A stretch of DNA of 64,000 nt from the NCBI GenBank assembly GCA_903842345.1, contig CAIMLR010000004.1, positions 307,358 through 371,357 of the forward strand, read 5' to 3'. The DNA comes from an uncultured Myxococcales bacterium. Lineage in GTDB: Bacteria; Myxococcota_A; UBA9042. The notes under the pieces were generated by a model. The model was not told where the DNA came from. It did not search any database and worked only from the letters and a program-made list of their open reading frames with translations. The translations under genes were made by a program, and so were the position numbers. Positions 16,201-25,262 of this stretch are shown here, piece by piece (position 1 is the stretch's first letter; the number at the start of each line of letters is the position of its first letter).

Positions 16201-17279
16201 CAGCTGTGGCCCTTGGCGATGACGCTCCGGCAGCGCCAGTGCAGGTAATGGATGAGAATCCAGAAGTTGCGGAACGCCGGGTTGCGCGTCTGCTTGTGGT
16301 GGTAGCGGTAGTAAATTTGCTGGGCGATGACTGCGAGGCGAAAGAGGCCGTAGACTTCGTAGAACGCCCAGTTCTCCGCCGTGCGGCCGGTCTTTGCCAG
16401 GTACCGCGCCAGCACTTCCTGGCGCGTCAGCATGCCGGGCAAGTGCGACGGCTGCCGGCGCGTCGTGCGCATCAGGAACCCGTCGTCAGCCTGCACCCAG
16501 TACGCCATCGCGTTGCCCAGGTCCATCAGCGGGTCGCCAAGCGTCGCCATCTCCCAGTCCAGCACCCCGATGATGCGCGTCGGATCAGCCGGATCCAGCA
16601 CGACGTTGTCCAGCCGCCAGTCGCCGTGAATCACGCAGGTCGCCACGTCGTCCGGCGTGTGCGCCTTGAGCCACGCGCGCACGCCGGCATACGACGGCAC
16701 ATTCCAAGTCCGCGCTTTCTCATAGCGATCCGACCAACCGGCGATTTGCCGCTGGCAGTAGCCCGTCCCCTTGCCCAGCGCCGCCAGCCCGGGCGTCTGC
16801 GTGTCCACCGCGTGCAGATCCGCCAGCTTGTCGACCCAGTTCAGGCACAGTTGCCGCGCCTGCTCCGCATCCAACCGCAGGCCAGCGGGCAGCCGCGCGC
16901 GCGGGATCAGCCCCGGGATCCGCGCCATCACGTAGAATTCCACGCCGAGGAGGGACTCGTCCTGGCACAGCGCAACCATGTCCGGCACCCACGGGAAGAC
17001 CGGCTTGAGGGCTTGCTGGACGCGGAATTCCCGACCCATGTCGTGCGCCGACTTGGCGCGCGTGCCTGCCGGCGGTCGCCGCAGGATCAGGTCGTGATTG
17101 GCGTAGCGCAGCCGGTAGGTCCAGTTGGACGCGCCGCCGGGGTACTGCGTCACTTCCGGCTGGCCCGCCAAATCCGGAAGAAACGCCCGCAGCCATTCGG
17201 AGACCGCAGCCACGTCAAAAGACTCGCCGGGACGTACCGGGCCACCTTGATCAGTCGCGGACGCATCGGGCGGAATCAT
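16200..17279 (-). CDS. APH-like phosphotransferase (ACAD10/11 N-terminal type)
   Basis: A 359-residue kinase-fold protein of the phosphotransferase (aminoglycoside/choline kinase-like) family. The N-terminal YPGGASNWTYRL and LILRRPP supply the nucleotide loop and Lys/Arg region; the catalytic HGDWRLDN and the metal-binding LDWEMATLGDP follow. This subgroup includes the kinase domain of ACAD10/11, which in mammals phosphorylates 4-hydroxyacyl-CoAs, so a role in hydroxy-fatty-acid breakdown is an attractive inference, supported by SDR and phosphatase neighbours. The ATG at 17277-17279 overlaps the previous stop (ATGA); the longer reading runs into the upstream gene and is a shadow. Confidence 0.85.
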   Translation of the reverse strand: MIPPDASATDQGGPVRPGESFDVAAVSEWLRAFLPDLAGQPEVTQYPGGASNWTYRLRYANHDLILRRPPAGTRAKSAHDMGREFRVQQALKPVFPWVPDMVALCQDESLLGVEFYVMARIPGLIPRARLPAGLRLDAEQARQLCLNWVDKLADLHAVDTQTPGLAALGKGTGYCQRQIAGWSDRYEKARTWNVPSYAGVRAWLKAHTPDDVATCVIHGDWRLDNVVLDPADPTRIIGVLDWEMATLGDPLMDLGNAMAYWVQADDGFLMRTTRRQPSHLPGMLTRQEVLARYLAKTGRTAENWAFYEVYGLFRLAVIAQQIYYRYHHKQTRNPAFRNFWILIHYLHWRCRSVIAKGHS

Positions 17280-17947
17280 GCGGGCAACACCAACGCAGTG
17301 ACGATGAAGAAGTGGCAGGTGGCCGCGGCGATGACGAGCGCGTGAAAAATCTCGTGGTAGCCGAACACCGCGGGGACCGGGTCGGGGCGCTTGAGGGCAT
17401 AGATGACCGCGCCGCCGGTGTACATCGCGCCGCCGATGAAGAGCAGCCAAGCCCCGCGATCGCCGATGCCCGCGTGGACCGCTGGCCACTCGCCCATCAC
17501 CGCCCAGGCGAAGGCCACGCACAGGAGCGCGAAGAACCATTTGGGGGCATTGACCCAGAGGACCGATTTGATGATGCCGAGCGCGGCGCCGATCCAGACC
17601 GCGATCAGCAGATGGACGCCTGCCTCGCCCTTGACCGCGAGGAGGCAGACTGGCGTGTAGGTGCCGGCGATCATGAGGAAGATGCCAGCGTGATCGAGCC
17701 GCCGCATCCATTGGCGCGCTTCAGGCGTCCAGGTCGGACGGTGATACGCGCTGCTGATGCCAAACAGGGCGGCCAGACAGACGCTGTAGACAAGCGCGCA
17801 CCAGGTTGGCGTGCCCGGCTTGGCCAGAGCGGTCAGCGCGCCGCCGGCGGCGAGCGCAAGGTAGAACGAGACTTGGTGCGAAACGCCGCGCAAGAGCGGC
17901 TTCACGCGGTTGCTGAGCGCCCGGGGCGAGGAAAGGGCAGCGGACAT
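17276..17947 (-). CDS. Hemolysin III (YqfA/PAQR) family membrane protein
   Basis: A 223-residue polytopic membrane protein with seven predicted helices. Family hallmarks are visible: the SSAYHRPTW segment after the second helix and the C-terminal FGYHEIFHALVIAAA, which supply His residues of the buried zinc site, plus a DHAGIFLMIAGTYTP segment. The start is set at the ATG complement of 17945-17947 with GGAG seven bases upstream; an upstream start would add 12 polar residues. The protein heads an operon with APH-like kinase, phosphatase and SDR genes. PAQR relatives act as hydrolases or receptors in membranes; the bacterial role is unsettled. Confidence 0.88.
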   Translation of the reverse strand: MSAALSSPRALSNRVKPLLRGVSHQVSFYLALAAGGALTALAKPGTPTWCALVYSVCLAALFGISSAYHRPTWTPEARQWMRRLDHAGIFLMIAGTYTPVCLLAVKGEAGVHLLIAVWIGAALGIIKSVLWVNAPKWFFALLCVAFAWAVMGEWPAVHAGIGDRGAWLLFIGGAMYTGGAVIYALKRPDPVPAVFGYHEIFHALVIAAATCHFFIVTALVLPA

Positions 17948-18071
17948 CGGCGACTCCAGTGTATGCCGCTGCCAACCTTGCACTTTTGCCGGGCGGGCGT
18001 CTACCTGCGCACGGGCGATTGACAGCCCGCGCCGCGCCCGCTATCTCCGCCGCCCCAGCAAGGAGACGCCC

Positions 18072-18731
18072 ATGGCCCGCAAACCCGCTACTGAACTCGA
18101 TTTCTCCATGTTGACGGCGGAGTGGCCAGACATCGCGCTGGAGACGCTGTCCCGTCTGGATACACCATGGAAAATTCAGGTGTTTCTGGACGAGACGCCG
18201 TACTCCACGGAGCCGATCTACCGCTCCCCGCTGTCCGTGCTGCGCGATCGCCGCGCCCATTGTTTTGACGGCGCGCTGTTCGCCGCGGCCGCGCTCCGCC
18301 GTCTGGGCCAGCCGCCGCTGATCCTCGACATGCGCGCAGAGAACGACGACGACCACGTGATTGCGCTTTTTGAGATCGACCGGCATTGGGGCGCGATCGC
18401 CAAGTCCAACACGAGCGTCCTGCGCTACCGCGAGCCGGTGTACCGGAGCCTGCGCGAGCTGGTGATGAGCTATTTTGACTTCTACTACAACTTGAACGGA
18501 GACAAGGCCTTGCGCGAGTTTTCCGGCAAGGTCGACCTGCGCAAGTTTGACCAGCTTGGCTGGATGTCCGAGGACGCCGGGCTGGAACGCGTCGCGGAGT
18601 ACCTGGACGTGGTCAAGCACGCGCAGATTTTGACGCCGGCCATGATCGCGCGGCTCTCGCCCGTGGACAAGAAACTGTACGACGCTGGGCTGTTGGGCGC
18701 CGACGCGGACGGGCTGTACAAGCCGACGTAG
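18072..18731 (+). CDS. Transglutaminase-like cysteine peptidase-fold protein
   Basis: A 219-residue protein with ribosome binding site AAGGAG nine bases before ATG. A transglutaminase-like core is suggested by Cys64 in RAHCFDGALF, His95 in DDDHVIALF, and a following polar residue in HWGAIAKSN, the usual order of the catalytic Cys-His-Asp/Asn triad. It has no signal peptide, so it is probably cytoplasmic. Such proteins can be peptidases, amidases or structural. It is divergent from the hemolysin III operon and convergent with the DUF302 gene, three bases away. Function unassigned. Confidence 0.75.
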   Translation: MARKPATELDFSMLTAEWPDIALETLSRLDTPWKIQVFLDETPYSTEPIYRSPLSVLRDRRAHCFDGALFAAAALRRLGQPPLILDMRAENDDDHVIALFEIDRHWGAIAKSNTSVLRYREPVYRSLRELVMSYFDFYYNLNGDKALREFSGKVDLRKFDQLGWMSEDAGLERVAEYLDVVKHAQILTPAMIARLSPVDKKLYDAGLLGADADGLYKPT

Positions 18732-18734
18732 GGT

Positions 18735-19256
18735 TCAGCCCGGGATCGCCGCGATCGCCGCGGTCAGCTTCTCGTGTACTTGCGCCGCGACGCCTTCCAT
18801 CGCAGCGTTGCCAATCCCCGCCATTGTCGCCAGCGGATCGACCGCCATCACCTGCGTCTGGCCGTCGTCGCGCTCGTAGATCACGACGTTGCACGGCATC
18901 GCTACGCCCACGCGCAGGTCCGTGATCAGCGCCTGATGCGCCAGCGGCGGATTGCACGCGCCCAGAATCCGGTAGCGGCGAAAGGTCACGCCCAGCTTGG
19001 CCAGCAGCGTCGCCTGCATGTCGATTTCCGTCAGGATGCCAAAGCCTTGCGATTTGAGCGCCGCCGGCAAGTCGGCCAGTACGTCGTCGAACGGCCGATG
19101 GAACGTGCGGTTGGGAAAGTTGGCCACGGGCTGCCTCGCTTGCGAAGGTTGAGGCGGCAGCGGTACTGCGCATGTCGCCACGCCCAATTTAGGCAGCAAC
19201 CACGTCTGCAGCACGAGCCAAAATGCCAGGAGGCCGATGAAACTGAGCGTCGACAC
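18735..19256 (-). CDS. DUF302 family protein with N-terminal membrane anchor
   Basis: A 173-residue protein. Residues about 5-25 are a hydrophobic anchor or signal segment; residues about 45-170 match DUF302: FHRPFDDVLADLPAALKSQGFGILTEIDM, GACNPPLAHQAL and MPCNVVIYERDDG, with the central Cys-Asn-Pro typical of the family. DUF302 proteins are widespread periplasmic or membrane-facing proteins of unknown biochemistry, often near sulfur or redox genes. The neighbouring minus-strand gene encodes tandem DsbA-like domains, which would fit a periplasmic redox context (inference). Confidence 0.82.
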   Translation of the reverse strand: MSTLSFIGLLAFWLVLQTWLLPKLGVATCAVPLPPQPSQARQPVANFPNRTFHRPFDDVLADLPAALKSQGFGILTEIDMQATLLAKLGVTFRRYRILGACNPPLAHQALITDLRVGVAMPCNVVIYERDDGQTQVMAVDPLATMAGIGNAAMEGVAAQVHEKLTAAIAAIPG

Positions 19257-19325
19257 GGTGAGACCCTGCGCCGCGGTGCAATGCGGCCGCAGCGTCGGAG
19301 CCAGCGCTGGGTGGAACGGTTCGGG

Positions 19326-20729
19326 CTATTTCAAGCCCAGGTAGGCGCGCGCAACGGCTTCCAGACCCTCGGGCGGATAACCTTTGGGGCCCTGGTACTT
19401 CAGGCCGTTGATGAACACGCTCGGCGTGCCGGAAACGCCCGCTTGGCGGCCCTCATTGGCGTCGCGGGAGATGATGTCCCGGCCCACGCCCTTGGCCATG
19501 TCCGCCTTGAACTTCGCGACGTCCAAGCCCGCCTGCTGCGCGTAGGCCTCCAGGTTGTTGGTGTCGAGCGCGCTCTGGTTGGCAAACAGGATGTCGTGGT
19601 ACTCCCAGAATTTGCCCTGCGCCGCCGCGGCCATTGAGGCTTCCGCCGCCTGCTGCGCGTGGTCATGGATGTCCGTCAACGGCATGTGCTTGTAGACAAT
19701 CTTCACGTCGTTCGGGAACCGCTTCTGAAACTCCTTGATCGACGGCGCGATCTTCGAGCAGAACGGGCACTGGAAGTCCTCATACACCTCGACCTCGATC
19801 TTGGCCGCGGGATTGCCCAGGATCGGGCTGCCCTCCGTCGCGATCTTCATCGCCGGACCCGCCGTCTGCTCAAAGAACTTGCCGCCCTTGATCGCCTCTT
19901 CGTAGATCTTGGCCGCCGGCGTACCCGCCTTCACCTTGTCCTCCGCCTTCTTCAACTGCTCTTCGATGAGCGGCTTGAGGTGATCCCACGTCTTGGGCGG
20001 CGCGAGGCGAACGCCGTTGACCATGATGTTCGGATAGCTGTGCGCCGCGACTTCATTGGCCAGCAGGCTGTCCTTCAGCGCCTGGCCCCGCCACTTGCCG
20101 CTCGCCAGATCGGCGTTCATCTTGGCCACATCGCAGCCCGCCGCCTTGGCCGCGTCTTCAACGGCAGAACGGCTGATGGCTGTCGACTTGATCGCCGCCT
20201 GGAAAAATGGCCAGAACTTGCCCTGCGCCTGACACGCCAGGGACGCTTCCGCCGCCATCTGCGCGTCCGGGTGCGGCGCGGGAATGACCTTGTGCTTGAA
20301 GCGGATCTGCACCTTGTCGCCAAACGTCTTGACGACGTCATTGAGCGCCGGCGCGAAGTCCGTCGTCTCCTGATTGCCAAACGCGCCAAAGACCACAACT
20401 TTCACGAGCGCCGTGTCCGGACCCTTGCGGCCATCGGCTGGATCGATCGTGACGCGCCAGATCTGGTTGGGATCTGCCGGCGCGTTGTTCTGCGCGGGTT
20501 GCGCGGCAGGCGCGGCTTGCGGCGCGGGAGATGGGGACGGCGCAGGGGCCGACGGCGCGGCGGACGCCGGTTCAGCAGCGGGAGGCGGGGAAGCCGCACC
20601 AGGCAGCGCTGGCGCCTCCGCAGCGACCATCGCCGAGCCCGCAGGACTCGATTTGATCGCCTGCCGACCCCAAACATAACCAGCAATGAAGGCCGCCATC
20701 AGCGTGATGATGACTTGTTCCTTCTTCAT
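19326..20729 (-). CDS. Tandem DsbA/thioredoxin-fold protein, first domain lacking CxxC
   Basis: A 467-residue envelope protein with an N-terminal membrane anchor (residues 6-22) and a Pro/Ala-rich linker (about 35-85). The first DsbA-like domain (about 90-265) has FGAFGNQET at 114-122 where the active site should be, so it lacks a redox pair, though it keeps the cis-Pro region (SYPNIMVNG). The second domain (about 295-467) has CPFC at 321-324 and GTPSVFING, a normal thiol-disulfide oxidoreductase layout. The two domains are clearly related (AAEASLACQAQGKFW versus AAEASMAAAAQGKFW), so this is an internal duplication with one degenerate copy. Likely periplasmic disulfide chemistry. Confidence 0.88.
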   Translation of the reverse strand: MKKEQVIITLMAAFIAGYVWGRQAIKSSPAGSAMVAAEAPALPGAASPPPAAEPASAAPSAPAPSPSPAPQAAPAAQPAQNNAPADPNQIWRVTIDPADGRKGPDTALVKVVVFGAFGNQETTDFAPALNDVVKTFGDKVQIRFKHKVIPAPHPDAQMAAEASLACQAQGKFWPFFQAAIKSTAISRSAVEDAAKAAGCDVAKMNADLASGKWRGQALKDSLLANEVAAHSYPNIMVNGVRLAPPKTWDHLKPLIEEQLKKAEDKVKAGTPAAKIYEEAIKGGKFFEQTAGPAMKIATEGSPILGNPAAKIEVEVYEDFQCPFCSKIAPSIKEFQKRFPNDVKIVYKHMPLTDIHDHAQQAAEASMAAAAQGKFWEYHDILFANQSALDTNNLEAYAQQAGLDVAKFKADMAKGVGRDIISRDANEGRQAGVSGTPSVFINGLKYQGPKGYPPEGLEAVARAYLGLK

Positions 20730-20952
20730 GAGCAGCCTCCTGAAACGTCAAAGTTGCGCACGTGAACCCGCGAACGCGACGCGAGAAGTAAGCATAAATC
20801 CCGCTGCGCGCAAGTACCCACGTGCAGACTGGTGCAGCGGATGCAGAACCGCCTTGAATCACGAATCATTCCCAACCCGCCTCGCGAGGTGTTTACACGC
20901 GCCCGTCGCAGGGCTAGCGTTGCTCCGTCGCGCAAGGTCACAGTTGCGGCAA

Positions 20953-22470
20953 ATGAGCGAGGTCCCCGTGGACAAGGTGCTCTTCACCCACGAAGCCGCG
21001 ATCGTCGGCGTCATCCTGGCGATGGTCTCGATCGTCGCGTCGCTTGCGCTCCTGCCGGCGAACGAACGGTCCCGCATCCGGGTGCCGGCGCTCTTGCTCC
21101 TCGCCTATTTCATCTTCGGCGGGCTCAACTCGCTGCTCGCGCCGTACATGCAGACGGGGCCGGTGCGCACCGCGTCCGTGTTCTTTCTGTGGGCGGCGGC
21201 GGCGCACGCGACGACCATGGCGTTGCTGGACGGCCTGCTGGCCCGCAAGCTCAACTTGCCCATTCCGCGGATTTTCCGCGACATCCTCCAGGTGTCGGTC
21301 TATTTCGTCGTGCTGCTCGTTACCGCGCGGACCGCGGGCGTGGAGCTGAGTTCCCTGCTCGCCGGTTCAGCGCTCATCACCGCGGTCATCGGCCTGTCGC
21401 TGCAAGACACGCTCGGCAACGTGTTCGCCGGTCTGTCGATTCAGGCGCAGCGGCCGTTCGAGGTCGGCGACTTCGTGCAACTCGCTGATTCCGTTGAGCC
21501 GCTCGGCAAAGTTATCGAGATCAATTGGCGGGCGACCAAGCTGCTGACCAACGACAGCATGGAGATCATCGTGCCCAACGGCGTGCTGGCCAAGACGTCG
21601 ATTCGCAATCTGTCCAAGCCGCACAATTGGGTCCGCCGCAGCATTCGCGTGCATGCGGCGTATGAGTTCTCGCCCGCGCACGTGCGGGAGACGCTGCTAA
21701 AGGCGATCGTCGAGGCGCCGGGGGTGCGAACGGACATGACGGCGTCGGTCATCATCGACGAGTTTGACCCGGATGGCGCCAGCTACCGGCTGCGCTACTT
21801 CGCAGACGTGGACGAACATATTCACGCGAAGGACAGCGTCGTCCGCGAGCGGATTTGGTACGCGTTCCGCCGCGCCGGCATCGACATTCCGTACGCCCAG
21901 CGGGACGTGCATGTGTACCCGCAGCAAGTCGACGACAAGGAGACCGTCCGCGCGACCCACGTGGCGCGGCGGCAGCGGGATTTGCGCCGCGTGGACATTC
22001 TGGACGTGCTGAGCGACGAAGCGCTGCACGATCTCGCGGAGAAGATCAGCACGCGGCGGTATGCGGCCGGCGAGCGGATTCTCAAGCAGGGCGATGAAGG
22101 CGATCAGCTCTTCATCGTGGAGCACGGGGAAGTGGCGGTCGGCCTGGAGCCGGAGAACGGTCCGCCGGTCGAGTTGGCGCGCTTGGGCGCGGGCAAATTC
22201 TTTGGCGAGATGTCCCTGATGACGGGCGCGCGGCGGACCGCGAGCGTCCGGGCGACGCGCGAATGCGCCGTGCTGGTCGTGGGTAAGAGCGATTTTCAGG
22301 AGACGTTGCACCGCGCGCCGGAGTTGGCGGAGAAGATCAGCGCGATTCTGGCGACGCGGCAAGCGCAGCTGGCGACGACGCACACGGGCATGGCCAATCC
22401 GGCGAACGTCACATCGCAGACCACGATCATCTTGGGCAAGATTCGGGAATTCTTCGGACTGCGGAGCTAG
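20953..22470 (+). CDS. MscS-type mechanosensitive channel with cyclic nucleotide-binding domain
   Basis: A 505-residue protein. Four membrane helices (about 10-32, 44-64, 72-95, 108-125) lead to the pore helix and conserved MscS segment (about 135-215: GLSLQDTLGNVFAGLSI, PFEVGDFV, NWRATKLLTNDSMEIIVPNG). The cytoplasmic cage domain follows to about 330, then a cyclic nucleotide-binding domain (about 365-475) with GERILKQGDEGDQLFIVEHG and FGEMSLMTGARRTASV, the phosphate-binding cassette. This architecture matches bacterial cyclic-nucleotide-gated MscS homologues, gated by cAMP or cGMP rather than strongly by tension. The ATG lacks a strong ribosome binding site; in-frame upstream residues look non-coding. 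Confidence 0.9.
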   Translation: MSEVPVDKVLFTHEAAIVGVILAMVSIVASLALLPANERSRIRVPALLLLAYFIFGGLNSLLAPYMQTGPVRTASVFFLWAAAAHATTMALLDGLLARKLNLPIPRIFRDILQVSVYFVVLLVTARTAGVELSSLLAGSALITAVIGLSLQDTLGNVFAGLSIQAQRPFEVGDFVQLADSVEPLGKVIEINWRATKLLTNDSMEIIVPNGVLAKTSIRNLSKPHNWVRRSIRVHAAYEFSPAHVRETLLKAIVEAPGVRTDMTASVIIDEFDPDGASYRLRYFADVDEHIHAKDSVVRERIWYAFRRAGIDIPYAQRDVHVYPQQVDDKETVRATHVARRQRDLRRVDILDVLSDEALHDLAEKISTRRYAAGERILKQGDEGDQLFIVEHGEVAVGLEPENGPPVELARLGAGKFFGEMSLMTGARRTASVRATRECAVLVVGKSDFQETLHRAPELAEKISAILATRQAQLATTHTGMANPANVTSQTTIILGKIREFFGLRS

Positions 22471-22501
22471 TCGCGTCCCGCGAGCGGAACCTGCCCGCGG
22501 G

Positions 22502-23755
22502 CTAACCCACTGCCGACTTGGCGATCGAGCTGACCGAGCGCTGGCGCAGGTGCGGCGATGGACCGATGCGATTGCGGCCGGCGTGCTTGGCTGAATACAG
22601 GCCTTCGTCGGCCAGCAGCAGCGCGCCCCCCAGGTCAGGCTGGCCAAAACCACCGACCGGCGCCCAGCCGATGCTCACGGTGATCGCCAAGCGGCCGCGC
22701 GGCGTCGCCACTGGCTCGGCAGCGACCACGTCGCGCAGCGCTTCAGCCGCCGCCTCAATCTCAGGCGCCTTCGTAGCTGGCAAAAGGACCACAAATTCTT
22801 CTCCGCCCAAGCGCGCGACCAGCGAACCGGCGGGCGCGGTGACCTGCAAACGGCGCACGAGCTCGATCAGGACCAAATCGCCGACGTCATGGCCATGGCT
22901 GTCGTTCACATTCTTGAAAAAGTCGATGTCGATGATGGCCAGCGCGCCCTGCCACGTTTGGCCGACGCTGAACAGCTTGCGGCGGCTCGCTGCACCGGTG
23001 AGCCCGTCGCACTCAACCATGCGCTCCAGCTCAGCCTTGGCTTTCTCCAACTGTTCGGAGTAGCGCCGTTGCTGCAGGAACGCTTCGGCCAACTCGGCTT
23101 GCTGCTGTGCCAGCTGTTGGTTCAGGAGGAAGCTGTGCACTTCCTGCAAGTAGCGAATTCGGCCGATGCCCCAGCCGATCAAGCAGAACCCGATGGCGTC
23201 CGCGGCAACGGACATTGCGCGGTCAGGATTGGCGGCGGGGACAAAATGGTAGATGCCGGCGATCATCGCGACGATGCCAATCGCAGCGGCGACCAGCGAT
23301 TCCAGCGGCGGCAGCAGGACGACGAGGCCAGCGGCGAAGCTCAGCAGCAGGTAGGTCACCGGCGAATTGCCGGCGCCGACGTCCAGGCCGCTGGCCGCCG
23401 CGGCACCCAACAGGTAGCTGACCGTCAGCCAAAATCCGAACGCGGACTTGCGCGCGATGCTCGCGTCCGTCCAGCGCCGCGCCAAAGTCGCTGCGCCGAG
23501 GATCGAGGCCGCCAACAGGGCTTGAACGATCGCCTGATCGCGCTGCCAGTGGGTCGCGGTGCCGCGCAGGATCGACGGCAGGTAGATCAGCGCCGTCAGC
23601 AGGTGCGCCGTCACAATCACCGCGGTCAGCCGGCGAAAGCGCAGCAGATTGGCGCCCGCCACCTCGTGGGCAAGGCGCTGTTGAGCGGCCTCGTCCAGCA
23701 ATGGCAGGTGAGGAAAGAGGTGTTGGATCAAGGGTTTGAACTTGCTCTGCGGCAC
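22502..23755 (-). CDS. Membrane-anchored GGDEF diguanylate cyclase
   Basis: A 417-residue protein with a GTG start. Six hydrophobic segments span about residues 40-200, followed by a short coiled coil (about 205-245) and a GGDEF domain (about 248-395). The catalytic motif is GGEEF at 317-321, an active variant; metal ligand Asp is in IIDIDFFKNVND. The usual RxxD inhibitory site five residues before the motif is absent (sequence there is APAGSLVAR), so product feedback through that site is unlikely. It makes c-di-GMP from two GTP in response to a membrane signal that is unknown. It is convergent with the MscS gene, 31 bp apart. The 247 bp downstream (23756-24002) hold no gene. Confidence 0.92.
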   Translation of the reverse strand: MPQSKFKPLIQHLFPHLPLLDEAAQQRLAHEVAGANLLRFRRLTAVIVTAHLLTALIYLPSILRGTATHWQRDQAIVQALLAASILGAATLARRWTDASIARKSAFGFWLTVSYLLGAAAASGLDVGAGNSPVTYLLLSFAAGLVVLLPPLESLVAAAIGIVAMIAGIYHFVPAANPDRAMSVAADAIGFCLIGWGIGRIRYLQEVHSFLLNQQLAQQQAELAEAFLQQRRYSEQLEKAKAELERMVECDGLTGAASRRKLFSVGQTWQGALAIIDIDFFKNVNDSHGHDVGDLVLIELVRRLQVTAPAGSLVARLGGEEFVVLLPATKAPEIEAAAEALRDVVAAEPVATPRGRLAITVSIGWAPVGGFGQPDLGGALLLADEGLYSAKHAGRNRIGPSPHLRQRSVSSIAKSAVG

Positions 23756-24002
23756 GCAAACACCTTGTTCATGCGCGTCGATGCACGCGGCGATTCCGCG
23801 GAGCGTAGCAAGTCCCCAACGCCGCCGCCAGCGCAGTCGCGGCCCGGAATTCCCGCCAGGAGCAACTGGACAATCCGACCGAAATTCGAGATCAAACCGC
23901 TTCCATCCGCGGCGTGCCGCCGGAGGTGCACGCTCGCGGATCCAGTCCGATACGCAACAGGTCGGACCGGAAGAAGTGGGTGGTGGACACAGGTCCGCAG
24001 GT

Positions 24003-24251
24003 TTAGCTGGCGCGCCGCTTCAAGCCGCGCTGGGCCTGGTCGAGGATCGCGCGGGTCGATTCCGTCACGTCGCCGCCGACGCGCAACCAGACGGGCTCGT
24101 CGGCAAGCTCGCGCGCCGTCCGCTCCAGCCGCGCGGCCAACATGTAAGGTTCAATGCGCCCGCGCTCCGGCAGGTTGGCGTCGGCCCATGCACGTAGCCC
24201 TTTGGCTTCCTTGCGCAATTCGAGAATGGCATTGATGCGCGTCGATTTCAT
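24003..24251 (-). CDS. Small hypothetical protein
   Basis: An 82-residue, charged, probably helical soluble protein (MKSTRINAILELRKEAKGL...). ATG at 24249-24251 is preferred over a TTG two codons upstream. It has two Cys-free amphipathic stretches and ends in basic residues. I recognise no family. It lies between a beta-rich protein gene and the GGDEF gene on the same strand, not overlapping either. Codon use looks genuine, but a spurious call cannot be ruled out. Confidence 0.5.
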   Translation of the reverse strand: MKSTRINAILELRKEAKGLRAWADANLPERGRIEPYMLAARLERTARELADEPVWLRVGGDVTESTRAILDQAQRGLKRRAS

Positions 24252-24316
24252 GGCCAATCCATACAGGTCATCCTGCAGAATTTAGACGCCCGCATCGCGG
24301 GATTGATGACATCGGC

Positions 24317-25240
24317 TTAGAGTTCGATCGCAATTTCCACGGCAAACTGCATGAGGAAACGCGGGACGCGAAACAAGTCCGGCTCGCCGGGGGCCGCCAC
24401 AACGACGTCGTCCAACGCGATGGATGGCCGTGCCGCGAGCCCCAGCCGGACCATTTGCGCCACGCGAATCGACGCGCGCACTTCGGACTCCAGCGCGAGG
24501 TCAAAGTCGTAGTCCTCGTGCAGCGCCTGGGTTTGCAGGTGCGACAGCCAGATGCGCTCACGCACGCCCACGCCCGCGGTCAGACCCACACGGCCCAACT
24601 GCCACCGCCAACCGCCGTGGATGGCGGCCTGCCCGACGCTGTACTGGTACCGCCCCAACGAATTGGACCCTTGGCCGAATCCCTCAAAGCCAATGGAGGC
24701 GGCCAGCCACAGATGCTTGAGCAGCCACCACCGGACGCCCAGTTCGGAGCCAAAGACGGCGACGCGCGTGCCCAACGTCGCCGACGGGGCCAGCCACAGG
24801 CGCAAGTTGTGCTCGGCAAGGGCGGTTGCCGGCGGGGTCGATGGCCGAATCGGTTGACCGAGGAGCAGCAGCGCGTTCACGCACAGCGCCTCGGCGACGG
24901 CAAACGTCCCCATGCCCGCGTGCGATTCCACCGACAGCGACTCCGTCGGCTGTCCAGGCAGTTCGACCTCGACGCTGTAGCGCACTTCCGGCACGCGGTG
25001 GCCGATGAACCGGACTCGGATGGCGTTGCCGCACTCGTCGGGGTTGCTGGCGAAGCGCCAGGACCGCGCGGTTGTCACGATCAACGGCACCGCAGCGTGC
25101 AGGACGCGATCGATCTCCGGATCGCCCTGGCCCGAGGCATCGCGCACGGGTTCCAGGCAAACGGGCGTCTCGGGCGTGTCCTGAGCCTGGGCGTCAATCG
25201 GCAACGCACACAGGGTCAGCGCGCCAAGGAGCGTCGCCAC
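24317..25240 (-). CDS. Exported beta-rich envelope protein in the ECF sigma operon
   Basis: A 307-residue protein with a signal peptide (ATLLGALTLCALPIDAQAQ, cleavage near AQA). The N-terminal part (about 25-125) is compact with two cysteines; from about 140 to the end, alternating hydrophobic residues and Trp/Tyr-rich strands (WWLLKHLWLAASIGFEGFG, GGWRWQLGRVGL) suggest an outer-membrane barrel ending near a hydrophobic strand. The GTG start at 25238-25240 is 22 bp after the anti-sigma stop; a longer open reading overlaps that gene. Third gene of sigma, anti-sigma, envelope protein: it may be a sensor or target of the system (inference). Confidence 0.7.
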   Translation of the reverse strand: MATLLGALTLCALPIDAQAQDTPETPVCLEPVRDASGQGDPEIDRVLHAAVPLIVTTARSWRFASNPDECGNAIRVRFIGHRVPEVRYSVEVELPGQPTESLSVESHAGMGTFAVAEALCVNALLLLGQPIRPSTPPATALAEHNLRLWLAPSATLGTRVAVFGSELGVRWWLLKHLWLAASIGFEGFGQGSNSLGRYQYSVGQAAIHGGWRWQLGRVGLTAGVGVRERIWLSHLQTQALHEDYDFDLALESEVRASIRVAQMVRLGLAARPSIALDDVVVAAPGEPDLFRVPRFLMQFAVEIAIEL

Positions 25241-25262
25241 GAGCGTGCGTGAGAAGCCCCGA

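Noticed and set aside
22477..22501. Terminator between the MscS and GGDEF genes (CCCGCG...CGCGGG)
   Set aside because: Only a 6-bp stem with a 13-nt loop and no T-run; too weak to list in this GC-rich DNA.
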